Positions 12,152-23,898 of a stretch of DNA of 64,000 nucleotides are shown piece after piece. Source of the DNA: Dermacentor variabilis (Eukaryota > Arthropoda > Arachnida > Ixodida > Ixodidae); the NCBI RefSeq assembly GCF_050947875.1, contig NC_134568.1, forward strand, positions 204,507,017-204,571,016. Direction: 5' to 3'. Made by a program: the position numbers and the translations under genes. Each line of letters starts with the position of its first letter. Positions within the stretch are counted from its first letter, which is position 1. Below the pieces are notes generated by a model. That model did no database searches. It was given only the letters and a program-made list of their open reading frames with translations, and had not been told where the DNA came from.

Positions 12152-13158
12152 CCGTCAAGGTCGCCTGCTTTGTGCGAATCTCAGCGCGGTAGTGACACGG
12201 CGGTGCGACTGAACATTCTGAATAGCCACCCGGGAACGCGAGTTTTCGGACGACAAGAGACAGGCAGACGCGACGAGCGTATCATACGACACTCGGGGCC
12301 TCTCGGTAAGCGCTGAAAAAGTTTTCGCTTTTTTATTTTTACGCGCAAGTGTTAAGCGCTGTTCAAGTTCAGCGAAAGTATATCGTGTACCTAGGCGCGC
12401 TCAAGACCGCGTGCATGCGTAAGATAAGGGAAACAAGAGGCTAGGGCAACCGAGAATTGACACTATGTCGTGCATCACGATATCTTTACGAAAAGTGCTT
12501 TGCAAATACACTATCGACATACCTTGCACATGCTTTCTAGCGACAACACTAGGAAAATAACGCTGACTAATTCCGAACATCAGCACTTGCCGCGATTCCC
12601 TCTTTGTAAGCCCAGAATACATAGAAGCTAGCTGATACAGATCTTGGAAACGTATTCGGGGAACCTAATACTCGAACAGATGTTGGCACTACACACTCGA
12701 TAACACTACAAATGTAGAACTTATGTTCAATAAGTTCTTCACAGCAACTTACGAGGCGCACTGCCAGAACGGGCTCTCTTTGAGGATGCGAAATTTCCGC
12801 ACAGAAGGTACAGAGAAAATTGACGGGAAGGTTTTTTTTTTGTTTACAGTATTCACACAAACGATAAGGAAAAGCAAGCAGCAACAACACCTAGATGTAA
12901 AGTTAACACACATATTTTCAGAACGTCATAACGATCGTATATGCATCCATCCCTTTCGTCTACATCTGCAATTATTCTTTCTTGCTTACTTTCATTTGTA
13001 TTCCTTAGAATTGTATTGCGACCGCGGCGGTAGCAGAGCCGTCAATTTCTTACAAGCGCGAAATGATCAAACCATGTCTGACTGATTGAAGAAGGCACCA
13101 CTGTAGGTTAAATGAGGCATACAACTTCCGTCTCCCTAGCGCTTAGGCTCGCTGCGTT

Positions 13159-13162
<4 letters not shown>

Positions 13163-13198
<36 letters not shown>
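13163..13198. repeat. (TA)n microsatellite
   Basis: A TA tract immediately 5' of the plus-strand RTE fragment. Confidence 0.95.
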
Positions 13199-13202
<4 letters not shown>

Positions 13203-13928
13203 TCATGTTCAGCAACACTGGGGACGAATTACAACTGATTGAGGACCTTAACAGAGAGAGTGTAACAGTGGGGTTGAAGATTAATATGCAGAAGACAAAG
13301 ATACCCGGGCAAGGGAACAAGAGACAAGAGTTTAGGATCGCCAGTCAACTTCTAGAGTCTGTGAAGGAGTCAGTTTACGTAGCTCAATTACTCACAGGGA
13401 ACCCTGATGATGAGAAGGAAATTTACAGAAGAATAAAAATGGGTTGGTGTGCATACGGCAGACATCGCCAGATCCTGACTGGAAGCTTATCATTATCATT
13501 GAAAAGAAAGGCGTACAATCAGTGCAATTTACCGTTGCTAACTTATGGGGCAAAAACTTGGAGACTGACAAAGCAGCTCGAGAACAAGTTAAGGACCGCG
13601 CAAAGAGCGATGGAACGAACAATGTTAGGCATAACGTTAAGAGACAGGAAGAAAGCGGTGTGGATCAGAGAGCAAACGGGGATAGCCGATATTCTAACTG
13701 ACATAAAGCGAAAAAAAATGGAGCCGGGCCGGTCATGTAATGCGTAGGTTAGATAACCGGTGGACCATTAGGGTTACAGAATGTGTGCCAACAGAAGGGA
13801 AGCGCAGTCGAGGACGGCAGATGACTAGGCGGGACGATGAAATTAGGAAATTCTCGGGCGCTAGTTGGAATCGATTGGCGCAGCACAGGGGTAATTGGAG
13901 ATTGCAGGGAGAGGCCTTCGTCACATAA
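13199..13928 (+). pseudogene. RTE-clade non-LTR retrotransposon fragment
   Basis: The first frame, from about 13,200 to 13,747, carries LLTYGAKTWRLTKQ, AQRAMERTMLGITL and a downstream REQTGIADIL segment. A second frame (13,740-13,928) continues with MRRLDNRWTIRV and EGKRSRGRQ. These are the same landmarks as in the RTE copy at 3.4-4.1 kb, about 240 residues of C-terminal RT region. A frameshift near 13,735 separates the two parts and the catalytic RT core is absent. The fragment is enclosed between two (TA)n tracts instead of ending in ATC repeats. Confidence 0.85.
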
Positions 13929-13937
13929 AATAGGCTG

Positions 13938-13939
<2 letters not shown>

Positions 13940-14032
<93 letters not shown>
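13940..14032. repeat. (TA)n microsatellite
   Basis: Uninterrupted TA tract of about 93 bp directly 3' of the RTE fragment. Confidence 0.95.
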
Positions 14033-14033
<1 letters not shown>

Positions 14034-14467
14034 CACACTGCCTTCTTAATGGAATAACGTACCCTATTGAACGGCGTATTCGAGTTTCCTAATTTAGGCT
14101 ACCTCATTCTTAGGCAACTGGGTATGTGCACTGGTTGTTCCAGCTTTTATAGCATGGAAGTTTGTTCTTTCTCATTTAGGCGAATGAGGCGCCCGAACCA
14201 AATAAACAGTCCATTCATAAGCGAAATGTAACTGTTTTGTTTCTGGTGTTATCCTTAGTGACCGTGCGGGCTCGATAATGTTGGAGGTTTTTCGTTTAGC
14301 AATGCCGTAGAATCTCGTTAAATATACAGCCTGCCTATATAGTGCATGGAAGTTCCAGTCCAAATTTTAACCCTGGAGTCCCACAGACTTCGGTGTCCTT
14401 TCTTTTCTGATATGGCAAATGCGTCTACAGTTAATGAAAACGAATATATACAATTATTTACTGTATA

Positions 14468-17400
14468 GAGGGAGAGGGAGAGAGAGGAAAGGGGAAAGGC
14501 AGGGAGGTTAACCAGAGAAAAAGATCCGGTTTGCTACACTACGCTGGGGAGAGAGGGGAAGGGGAGGTAAACTGGTAAGAAAGTAGAGATAAGGAAAGAA
14601 AGGAGCATAGACACACAATCACAATCGGTCACTGTCACCGCATACAGTCATCGCACAGCACACTGACACTTGCAGCACTATCAACATCTGTTCAGGCTAC
14701 AGCCGCTTGTCCAATTCTGTCGCCCTCGAAAACCGCAACAGTGCCCTCGTCGCCCTCTGCTGCGATGGTTTGTGATGGCGGCATTTTAAAATAAGTTCCT
14801 CTGTGAGAGGTCTTCGGCCAAAGCGCGCTATCGCCATTGTGAGTGATTGTCTCTGTAAATTAAAGCGAGGGCAGTCAGAAAGAAGGTGTTGAAAAGTCTC
14901 CTCGTTACCACAGTCCTCACACGAGGCGTCGTCGGCCAATCCAATTCGGTAAGCAAAAGACCTGGTGAAAGCCACCCCTAGCCATAATCGACAAAGCAGG
15001 GTAGCATCGCGACGGCAGAGTCCAGCTGGAATGCAAATGCGTAGAGAAGGGTCTAGGTTGTGCAGCCGGTTGTTGTGAAAACTTCCTGCGTTCCACAAGG
15101 AGAACGTGATATCACGGCTGAGCATTCGAAGTTTTCTAGCGGCATCTGTCCTTGATAACGGTATCGGCTCCTCTTCGTCCCCTTGAAGAGCCGACCGAGC
15201 AGCGTTATCAGCGTGTTCGTTCCCTATGACTCCGCAATGACTTGGAACCCACTCAAATGTCACCTGGTGTCCTTTTTCAGTTAAGGTATGGATTACTTCT
15301 CTAATCTCAAATACCAGTTGTTCGTGTGGTCCGCGCCGCAGGGCCGATATCAAAGATTGCAGTGCTGCCTTCGAGTCACTGAATATTGACCATCTTCGAA
15401 GTTGCTCTTGGATGACGAGACGAAGTGCAGCGCGAAGAGCTGCAAGTTCCGCAGCCATCGGTGTTGTTGGGTGACATGTCTTGAAACTGATGGTGGTGGC
15501 TTTCGCTGGGAAGACCACGGCTCCAGAGGAACACTGGAGAGTTGCCGATCTATCAGTATAAATATGTACGCGTTCGGCGTACCTCTCGTGCAAAAGGAGC
15601 AGAGTTAGTTGTTTAAGAGCAGGTGATGACAGCTCAGATTTTTTCCTGATTCCTGATACGGTGAGGTGCACTGCGGGTCGAGCCAAACACCATGGAGCAA
15701 TAGATAACTTAATCGCGGGGGTGAAGCCTGATGGAAGGCAGGTGTAATACTCCGAAATCGTAGTACAAAATGATGCCTGCGGCCTTTCTGACGGTAGTGC
15801 TGCCAGATGGTGGGAACAGGCACGGGAAACGTGCCTAATGTACGCTCTCAACACTTCTACCGCAATGTGTGTTTGTATAGATTGATCCCGGGCAGTCGCA
15901 ATAGTCGCTGCTGTCGATGTGCATTTTGGCAAACCAAGACAAACCCTGAGAGCCCGAGCTTGAATAGCCTGTAGAGCACGAAGATTTGTGTGGCAGGTGT
16001 TGGTCAGTACGGGCAAACTGTATCTCAAGAAGCCCAGAAAAAGAGCCCTGTACAATTCCAACATTGCATGCACTGACATTCCCCAAGTCTTTCCTCCCAG
16101 AAACTTGAAAAGTTGGGAGATTGCTGTCAGACGCTGTTTCAAGTAGGTCAGGTGCGGGCTCCATGAGAGATCTCTATCAATGATTATGCCAAGAAATTTG
16201 TGAGTCTTCTCATAAGAAATTATCTGGCCATTTATTGAGATGGCGTAGGGTGTCATTGGTTTGCGAGTGAACGCCATCAGTGCAGATTTGTCTGACGAGA
16301 TTTCAAGACCTTGGTTGCGGAGGTATATAGCTGTTAGAGTAGCAGCTTTTTGAAGTCTTGCACGTATCTGAGGACGTGTGACACCTGAGGTCCATATACA
16401 TATGTCGTCGGCGTACATTGATATCTTGATCGCTGCTGGCAGATGATCAACGAGACCAATGAGTGTGAGGTTGAATAGGGTAGGGCTTAGTACACCGCCT
16501 TGAGGAACACCTCGGTACGTGTAGTGTCGTGCGGTCTTACCATCACCGGTACAGACAAAGAACGATCACATAAAGAGGTAATGAGAAATCCATTGGAAAA
16601 CTCGACCACCTAGGCCAACCATCTCAAGAGCATCGAGGATAGCCTCGTGAGATACGTTATCGTATGCCCCCTTGACATCCAAGAACAAAGCTGCAGATAA
16701 TCTTTTGCGTGACTTCTGAAGCTGGACGTACGTAGCGAGATCAACAACACTGTCTACTGCAGAGCGATCTCGACGAAAACCAGCCATGCAATTCGGTAAC
16801 ATGTTGTAGTATTCCAGGTACCACTCCAAGCGGGCAAGGATAATCTTTCCATTATTTTTCCCACACAGCTGGCCAGCGCTATTGGGTGGTATGAGGTGAG
16901 TTCAAGTGGGGACTTGCCTTGCTTCAGGAGAGGGACCAAGCGGCTTATCTTCCATTCTTCGGGAACCATGCCATCCTGCCAAGATAAGTTGTAGAGATGT
17001 AACAGTTCTCTCCGTGCGCCATCACCCAGGTTGTTCAAGGCGCGGTAGGATATTCCATCTGGTCCCGCGGATGAAGAACGCCTGCGTAGAGCAAGAGCCG
17101 CTTCTAGTTCCTCCATTATGAAAGGAAGATCCATGCGGCCGTCACGTGAAACAGGGATGCGACTGGGGGTTCGAAAGCCTGGACCGGTTGCTTGGCGAGC
17201 GATCCTTGCACAAAAGTCTTCTGCAACATCAGCCTTTAGCCGCCCCTGGAAGAGCGCCAGCGCTTTGAATGGGAAGCGTTGTTCAGGGAAGGAACGTAGA
17301 CCACGTGTGGTTCTCCAGATGTGGGAAAGTGGCTTTCGGGGGTCTAGTGACTGGCAAAACCTTGTCCAACGTCGAGATGCCAATCTATCCATGCGACGTT

Positions 17401-17697
17401 GAAGTTTCTTTTGTAGTCGTCTGGCTGTCCTAAGGCCTTCGATGGATTTTGTACACCGGTAACGCCGCTCCGCACGACGACGGAGTGCACGAAGTCGCTC
17501 CAACTCTATATCCAATTCCGTGTGCTTCGACGAAACCGTGACCGTGCGCGCGGCGTGTAAGCATTGCAGACTTGATTGCTTCCTCTAATCCAGAGGACAA
17601 GCCCTCTCGACAAGCATCTTCCATGGTGGAAGTAAAATTGGTCCAATCAATTAATCGAATGGTGTTCCGTGGGATGGGCCTGGACATCCCACGTACC
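14468..17697 (-). mobile_element. 5'-truncated I-clade non-LTR retrotransposon
   Basis: A 3.2-kb minus-strand copy of the same family as the intact element at 38.8-44.1 kb. The 3' untranslated region (14,468-14,696) shares the AAAGGCAGGGA..GTTAACCAG block and the GA-rich end of the intact copy. The 5' end falls inside the linker after the endonuclease domain, so endonuclease and ORF1 are missing. TTACTGTATA at 14,458 and TTACTGCATA at 17,698 look like a 10-bp target duplication with one mismatch. Reverse transcription stopping early would explain the truncation. Confidence 0.85.
14697..17690 (-). pseudogene. I-clade ORF2 remnant (RT and RNase H)
   Basis: Translation runs through four minus-strand frames: 17,687-17,430, 17,515-16,754, 16,829-16,566 and 16,418-14,697, separated by frameshifts. 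They cover the linker, the RT domain (GPDGISYRAL, FLDVKGAYDN, YADD at the start of the last frame), an RNase H domain and a C-terminal CxxC..H..C finger (CEDCGNEETFQHLLSDC). In the RNase H first motif the usual TDGS reads TDRS, a change expected to harm activity. The last frame, 573 codons, is still open, which points to moderate age. Confidence 0.88.
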
Positions 17698-18188
17698 TTA
17701 CTGCATAAGTAACAACATAAGTGATTATGGTAGATTGTGATGAATGGCTAAAAGCTATTTTCACCTATTTGAAAGGAAGTATAATCGAATTGTGCTTAGA
17801 GAGAAATCCTTGCCGAAGAAGTACGGGCCAAATGATGAACTAGCGTTAATTAAAGCGATAGTGCTGATGTAGCGATCATTTTTTTTCTTTTCTGTTTCTC
17901 GACGGCTTTATTATTAAAGTGCTTTACTGTACATGTTGTTGCAACAAAGAAGGTATCTGATGTCTTTCTGTGTGTTTCATTGCCGTTTTTGCCATCGTCA
18001 TGAAGAGATGGATATTGCATGATGCTGAGATATGGCGATGTTTTAATTTCTGGTCTACCGCTTCTTGTTGTTTACATATTTTGCGTTACGTCGAACACTA
18101 CTGTCCATCACTTAAACGGCATTCCGTAAATTAAGAGCTTTCGTATTAACAATTTCCTAATAAAGAAAACAAGCTAGCAAGCCTGACG

Positions 18189-18365
18189 TACTCCGTTCTA
18201 TGCGGGCTCAAAATACCACGGCAACTGGGAACTGTTCCCCACGTGAAGCAAGTTAGGAGCACACATAAGGTACAAAAGGTTCGTAAAGCAGCAGAAAGAA
18301 AAGCACGCTAGTCCACTCTCTGCAGCATTTTGCCATAAAGTAACCACGCACACATTGAAGGTAGT
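18189..18365 (+). repeat. Unnamed 180-bp dispersed repeat, copy 1
   Basis: This sequence recurs inverted at 33,011-33,191 with roughly 85 percent identity by eye, including TACTCCGTTCTATGCGG, GGAGCACACATAAGGTACAA and AAAGAAAAGCACGCTAGT. Both copies run into TA repeats at the same end. No coding sequence or RNA polymerase III boxes are obvious, and I do not recognise the family. Confidence 0.7.
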
Positions 18366-18425
18366 ATATATATATATAATACCTATATATAAACCAGATG
18401 AAAGGGGTTTTAGTACCAAATATAT

Positions 18426-18672
18426 AACTACACTACTACACTCCCAGGGTTCTACTGGCACACATAAATACCCAAGAAAAGTGGATGGGGAAACAAGGCC
18501 CCGGTAGCTCAACGCGAAATGCGAAGGTTGTGCGTTCGGTTCCCACCTGCGGCAAGTTGTTTTTTCATCCACTTTAATTTCCAATAATTTATCGTTTCTT
18601 TATTTCATTTATTAAGCGCAAGTAATTTCCCCTATGTTGTCCTTGGTGTCAGCGTTTGTTGGCTTCTCGTGA
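18426..18672 (+). repeat. tRNA-derived SINE, Ruka-like, copy 1
   Basis: The head contains CGGTAGCTCAACGCGAAATG (A-box region) and GTGCGTTCGGTTCCCACC (B-box region), preceded by CACATAAATACCCAAGAAA. The body has TTTTTCATCCACTTTAATTTC and an AAGTAATTTCCCCTATG tail segment. Inverted and direct relatives are at 31.5 kb and 54.8 kb. The 3' end grades into the (TA)n tract at 18,674. The name Ruka is by resemblance to the known tick SINE and needs a database match. Confidence 0.75.
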
Positions 18673-18673
18673 T

Positions 18674-18702
18674 ATGACTATATATACATATATATATATA
18701 TG

Positions 18703-18790
<88 letters not shown>
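18674..18790. repeat. (TA)n microsatellite with TACATA interruptions
   Basis: A TA tract of about 117 bp, slightly impure at its left end. It lies between the SINE tail and the truncated left LTR of element A, and appears to have replaced the first 60 or so bases of that LTR. Confidence 0.95.
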
Positions 18791-18794
<4 letters not shown>

Positions 18795-18885
18795 TAGGAA
18801 AAATAGTCCAGCACCGGTTTCATTCGGCGCTCCGCCCCCCAAAAATTCGTCGTCCTCTTCCTTTCGCCTCAACCAAGGCGTTACA
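18791..18885 (-). repeat. Element A 3' LTR (truncated)
   Basis: About 95 bp matching the inner-to-outer part of the right LTR at 30,930-31,085, for example CAGCACCGGTTTC versus CAACACCGGTTTC, and the shared end TCAACCAAGGCGTTACA. A purine-rich tract (GCGAAACGGGGAA on the minus strand) sits immediately upstream, as expected for plus-strand priming. The terminal 60 bp are missing. Confidence 0.85.
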
Positions 18886-19039
18886 TTCCCCGTTTCGCAG
18901 ACGAAGCCCACCATGGTAGTAAGGGCTGAGTGACAGTGTGGTGCCGCTTGAGGCGCGTAATGTGCGCAAGTTGAGTAGCACTAGAGCGGTGTCCTGGTGA
19001 CCTTACACGGGCGACCACATACGTTAAATCACTAATGCG

Positions 19040-22000
19040 GTCAATGACTGTGAAGGGTCCGGTTCACTGAGCCAAGAAGTTTTGGCCTAACCCGCGTCTG
19101 CGCTGAGGGGTCACACCCAGTCACCTTTTTCCAATGAAACGGAGTCGTGGCGGTGGTCATACCGCTGTTTGGAACGATCTTGTGATGCCAATGTACGCAG
19201 ACGAGCAATTTGTTGGGCTTCTTCAGCACGGCACAAAGTTTCGGCAACTGAGTCCTCTGTATGGAGCGTAAAAGGGTAAATGGTATCGAGACAGCTGCCG
19301 GTGCCCGTGCGTAGAGCAGGTAGAAAGGTGTGAAGTCCGTGGTTTCGTGCTTCGCTGTATTGTAGGCGTAGGTGATAAACGGTAAGGTGTCATCCCGGTT
19401 CTTGTGATTGGATGATACCTACATAGCCAGCATGTTGTTCAGGGTGTGGTTGGTACGTTCGACAAGGCCGCTCGTCTAGGAATGATATGCTGTTGAGTGG
19501 CGGAACTGCGAAGTGCAGAGTCTAAGCAATTGTTCCACGGCGTCGGCGACGAATTGGCGACCATGGTCACTGATGATTACACGAGGCGGACTGTGGCGAA
19601 GAATTAGGTAGCGTAACAAGAAGGCTACGACGCAAGCGGCTGCGGAGGTGGATATCGCAGTAGTTTTCGCGTATTTGGTAATGTGATCGACACAGACGAT
19701 GACCCAGCGATTATTGATAGAAGATCGTGGAAATCGTCCTAGCAGGTCGATAACAACTTGCTCGAAAGGTGTAGTAGGCGGCGCTACAGGATGAAGAAGG
19801 CCTTGCGGAGCGCCTGTAGGTCGCTTGTGACAGTGGCACTTGTCGCAGCTCGACACGTATTGTTTAATACAATGTCGCATCTTAGGTCAGTAAAACCGCT
19901 CCTGTATTCGATGTAAGGTGCGAATGAATCCAAGATGTCCTGACGTCGTATCATCATGCATGACACGGAGAACGTCACATTGCAAGCTTTCGGGAACAAC
20001 CAGTAAATACCGGGCGCCACTTGCTGAGTAATTTGTATTGTATAACAATCCTTCGCGAAGCCAAAAGCGGCCACTGGCCTTGGGACTGTCGACATCGGCG
20101 AATAGGGGGTCCAAACATAAGTCATTGCGCTGTTCCCGATGGAAAACGGTGGCGTCAGGAAACGTGTGAGAAACAGCAGCAAAGCATGTGTCGAGATTAT
20201 CCGCGTTATCCTCCGTTGTCGACAGAGGACGGCGAGAAAGGCAGTCAGCGTCAGCATGACGTCTTCCACTTTTGTACGAAACAATGAAGTCAAATTCTTG
20301 GAGCAGTAAAGCCCAGCGTGCTAGACTATCGGAGGGGTCACGGAGGGTAACAAGCCAACATAAGGAATGATGGTCGGTTACAATGGTGAATGGGCGCCCG
20401 TAGAGGTAGCAACAAAACTTCTGAACAGAAAATACAGCCGCTAAGCATTCTTGCTCTGTCACAGCGTAGTTTCGTTCAGCCATGCTGAGAGAACGGCTCT
20501 CATAGGCAGCCACATACTCTTCATTAGTATGGCGCTGCACAAGCACTCCTCCAATGCCGGTTCCGCTGGCGTCACTGTGCACTTCAGTAGGAACAGACGG
20601 ATCGAAGTGACGAAGAATGGGTTCTGATGTCAGCAGAAACTTGAGAGAATGCCGCGTCGCATATAGGTGCCCACTCGTATGGAGTGTCTTTTCGCAAGAG
20701 ACTTGTCAATGGATAAGCAATGTCCGCGAATCTGGGAAATAACCGTAGAAAGTAGGAGCATAATCCCAGGAAGCTGCGGAGTTCTTTTAGTGTCTGAGGT
20801 GCCTTAAAGGCACTGACTGCTTCCATTTTCCGGGGCTCTGGCCTGACACAATCTTTGTCAACCAGGTGACCAAGTACTAATGCCTGTCGTTAGACAAACA
20901 GGCACTGCTTTGAATTCAAAACCAAGCCGGCTTTTTCGACGCAGTCTAAAACGAGACTTAAACGGGCGTTATGCTCTTCGAAAGTACGTCCGAAAATGAC
21001 GTCATCTAGATAGCACAAACATACCTCCCATTTCCGACCGCGAAGAATCGAGTTCATAAATCTTTCGAAAGTAGCGGGAGCATTGCAAAGCCAAAACGAC
21101 ATAACATTGAATTGATACAGTCCATCGGGTGTCACGAATGCAGTCTTCTTCTTGTCGGCAAGGTGCATGGGGAGCTGCCACTACCCCTATCGTAGATCTA
21201 GCGAAGTAAGAAGTAAGCCGAAGTAAGTAAGAAGCCGAATGCAGGCAGTCGATGAGATTGTCTATCCGAGGCAATGGATATATATCTTTTTGGTGAAGGT
21301 GTTTAGTCGTCTATAATCAACGCAAAAAAGGTCGCGGGATCGAATCCCGGCCACGGCGGCCGCATTTCGATGGGGGCGAAATGCGAAAACACCCGTGTGC
21401 TTAGATTTAGGTGCACGTTAAAGAACCCCGGGTGGTCAAAATTTCCGGAGTCCTCCACTACGGCGTGCCTCATAATCAGAAAGTGGTTTTGGCACGTAAA
21501 ACCCCAAATATTATTAATCAACGCAAAACCTCCAAGAACCGTCTTTATTCCTAAACAGAATGACGGGTGCGCCCAAGGGCTGCGCGAATCTTCAATAACG
21601 CCCTTCTGCAGCATATACTGAACTTGTTCGGCAATAACTTTCCGCTCCGATGACGACAGTCGGCAAGGTTTTTGCCGGACCGGATGAGCAGAGCTTGTAC
21701 CGATCCTGGGCTGAGCTCGAGAACAGGGTAAAGATGGTCGCTTCTCCTTTTTCGCAGCAGTGAAACACAGAAGCATGTCTTTCCAATAGCTCGACCAATT
21801 TTCGTCACTCATGTGACCGTAGGTTCTTACTAACCAAGCTCAGAATCTGCGACTCATAGGAGCAACTGCATTTGGAAACGGTCAAGCGTTTTTTACCTCT
21901 TTCGTCGGTAAGGGCAGTGATAAAATTTCCGATGGCATCATCAAAGACGGCGAGCTTCATTCCTCGAAGAAGTATAACAGGCACTGGCGAACAGTTAAGT

Positions 22001-22359
22001 GCCCACAAAAACGTGGCTCGGTTGTTAATCGACACAATACAGCGAGGCACTAAGATGTCTTTCTTAGCACACTGACCAGTCAGAGGTTGAACGACACCGT
22101 CAAAGGCAGATACGGCAGAGGCGGAAGCGAACACGGTAACTGACCGCATGGACCATGGTGGCACTGTCAGTTCTTCGGAAACAACCAGTGTGTCTTCCGC
22201 GGATGGCAGTTCGTCACCGAGGGCAGGAACAACTTTACTGCTGACTGAAAGTTCACCGGTGCCACAGTCGACGAAAGCACCACACTCTTGGATAAAGTCA
22301 ATACCGAGAATGACTTTGTGTGTACACCGCTGCAGAACTAGGAACTCAGTTGGGAACAC
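19040..22359 (-). pseudogene. Element A pol remnant (RT, RNase H, integrase)
   Basis: Pieces in order along the minus strand are: after-protease region (22,359-21,805), RT N-terminus (21,812-21,530), a SINE insertion, RT core with CYLDDVIF (21,168-20,890), connection (20,826-20,584), RNase H with HSDASGTGIG, TEQECLAAV and TDHHSLCWL (20,582 leftward), and integrase with a CDKCHCHK finger half, VIDLLGRF and IISDHGRQF (19,880-19,476). The integrase C-terminal region is recognisable to about 19,040. Frameshifts separate every piece, so no functional protein is possible. Confidence 0.9.
21328..21514 (+). repeat. tRNA-derived SINE inserted in element A RT
   Basis: A 187-bp 5'-truncated SINE beginning at the B-box region (GGATCGAATCCCGG) and running through GCATTTCGATGGGGGCGAAA to GGTTTTGGCACGTAAAACCCC. 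It is flanked by perfect 14-bp duplications TAATCAACGCAAAA at 21,314-21,327 and 21,515-21,528. This proves insertion into the already integrated element A. It belongs to the same family as copies at 33.8, 34.3, 37.2 and 49.8 kb. Confidence 0.93.
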
Positions 22360-22378
22360 CTTTCAGGCCAACAAGACG

Positions 22379-22716
22379 TTAACGAGGCAAACTCCGAGAG
22401 GATGAAGTATTTCCCCGCCGAGACCACGAAATCTTGTTGACTCGTACCAAGAAAGCAACTTTGCGGCCAATGCGATCTTTGAAGGAACGACTCATAACAG
22501 AAATGGTTGCACCAGTGTCCACTAAAGCCGTTGCACATGCTCCATCTATTAATATGTTTATTTTGTTCTTAAGCATCGTAACTTGCGGAGGCATCTGAGA
22601 TAAATCATTTTGTGCGACCTCACCTACATCGGACGCGCCGGCTAGTTTCCCGCCGGTGGCGGTGATGAGAGCCGCCGTCGCGGTGAAGGCGAGCGGCGCA
22701 ATCAGGCGTATGGCGG
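22379..22716 (-). pseudogene. Element A GAG C-terminus and protease remnant
   Basis: One minus-strand frame carries LRRSPSPRRRLSSPPPAGN followed by a stop near 22,649, the arginine/serine-rich GAG end also seen in element C. A second frame carries the aspartic protease core ALVDTGATISVM at about 22,530-22,490, with the catalytic DTG intact. Both are cut off on the right by the 5' LTR of element B. A TGA four codons after the insertion point is a likely CGA-to-TGA decay mutation. Confidence 0.85.
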
Positions 22717-23543
22717 TGTTGCGTTTCGCCTGCGACACGTGGTTTTGCCGGCGCGACGGCGGCGGGGCGGCGGACATTTTGGCCCGATCGTCGTCACCGC
22801 AACACTCATCGCCAGGTGTTTCCAGGCGCGTCTGCGGCGATGCGACCGCCTAGGGATTTCGTTCCAGTCATTGTGCCCGAAACAGGCGAGGCCAAAGCAG
22901 GGATCTCCTTCCAGTTATTGGGCCCGAAACAGGCGATGCCAAAGCAGGGATCTCGTTCCAGTCATTGTGCCCGAAACAGGCGATGCCAAAGCAGGGACCA
23001 TCTTCTCGTTACAGTCATTGTGTCCGACCGGCAGCGCCACGACAGTGTGCTGCGCAGCGCCACGACAGTATGCTGCGCAGCGCCACGACAGTGTGCTGCG
23101 CAGCGCCACGACCAGGTGCTACGAGATCGTGCGCAGCGCCACGACATGGTGCTACGGCGTCGCTACGACAGTGTGCGTCACCATTAGCCCATTGTACATT
23201 CACGTGCTCGTCTTTTGAGGGGTTCCTTCTTGCCCTCAACTGCGAGAGTATAAAAACAGCTGCCCCCGGACGCCAGAAGAGGGCTCCGATTTCTTCTGTT
23301 GAGTGAAGTGCTCTCCCGTCTCTCTACTTCGGTCAAACCTGACCGCCAACTCTTTGCGATGTTAAAATAAACAAGTTGTTTCGTTGTTACCTGTCGACTC
23401 ATGCTTTGCCGGGACCTTCGGATGCTTGCAGTTGTACCCCAGGCCGCCAGGCCAACGCTACCCTTGGGGCTTGCGACCCAGGTACAACCACGGGCGTCAG
23501 CGCCGAGTTCCCATCCGATCGCTCCAGCGTCGCGATCCAAACA
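22717..23543 (+). repeat. Element B 5' LTR (827 bp)
   Basis: It starts TGTTGCG and ends CCAAACA. The U3 part holds three 47-bp tandem units and several 23-bp GCAGCGCCACGACAG units. A TATAAAAA box is at 23,249-23,256 and an AATAAA signal at 23,366-23,371, giving a normal U3-R-U5 layout. The first 797 bp are identical to the 3' LTR by eye. Peptide frames within it are not genes. Confidence 0.92.
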
Positions 23544-23545
23544 TC

Positions 23546-23558
23546 TGGTTGCCAGCGG
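23546..23558 (+). promoter_or_regulatory. Element B putative primer binding site
   Basis: Two bases after the LTR end lies TGGTTGCCAGCGG. A TGG start close behind the LTR is the signature of priming by the CCA end of a tRNA. Which tRNA is used cannot be settled from the sequence alone. A degenerate second copy of the motif (GGTCTGCCAGCGG) follows about 40 bp downstream. Confidence 0.55.
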
Positions 23559-23898
23559 TGAGATCGCCTACGACTTCAAACAACGGTCTGCCAGCGGCGA
23601 GATCGCGACAACGGAGGCCAGCAGCAAAGAGATGCAGTTGACTGTATGCTGAGCAGCTCAACGACGATCCGGGAGCAGTGCAACGAGCCCTGTGTGACGA
23701 CTGGTTGCCTGCAGCGGAACGACTGCGCGGAACTCTTGACTGCGAGGTTTGGTGAGTGCGGGACTTTCTTCTTCTGAGCTTTGCCAGGCTTTTTGTTAGT
23801 GTCAGAAACAGAGCTGGTAATTGTGGTTGTCGTTGCTGCCGGGTTAGTTTGCGGCAAGACAATAGTAAGCAGTAGAGAAAGCAGCATTCAGAGCAGCC

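Noticed and set aside
11386..14049. Long frames with alternating Tyr/Ile residues
   Set aside because: They are translations of (TA)n tracts.
23000..23180. CRISPR-like or protein-coding repeats (Arg/Cys-rich frames in the LTR)
   Set aside because: The units are tandem without unique spacers, lie in U3 of an LTR, and recur at 29.1 kb. They are regulatory repeats and the peptides are artefacts.
22717..23513. LTR of element B ending at position 797 (CCCA)
   Set aside because: Identity stops there, but that boundary leaves no target duplication. Extending both copies 30 bp gives equal lengths (827), a TG..CA end, a GCGG duplication and a restored GAG frame in element A.
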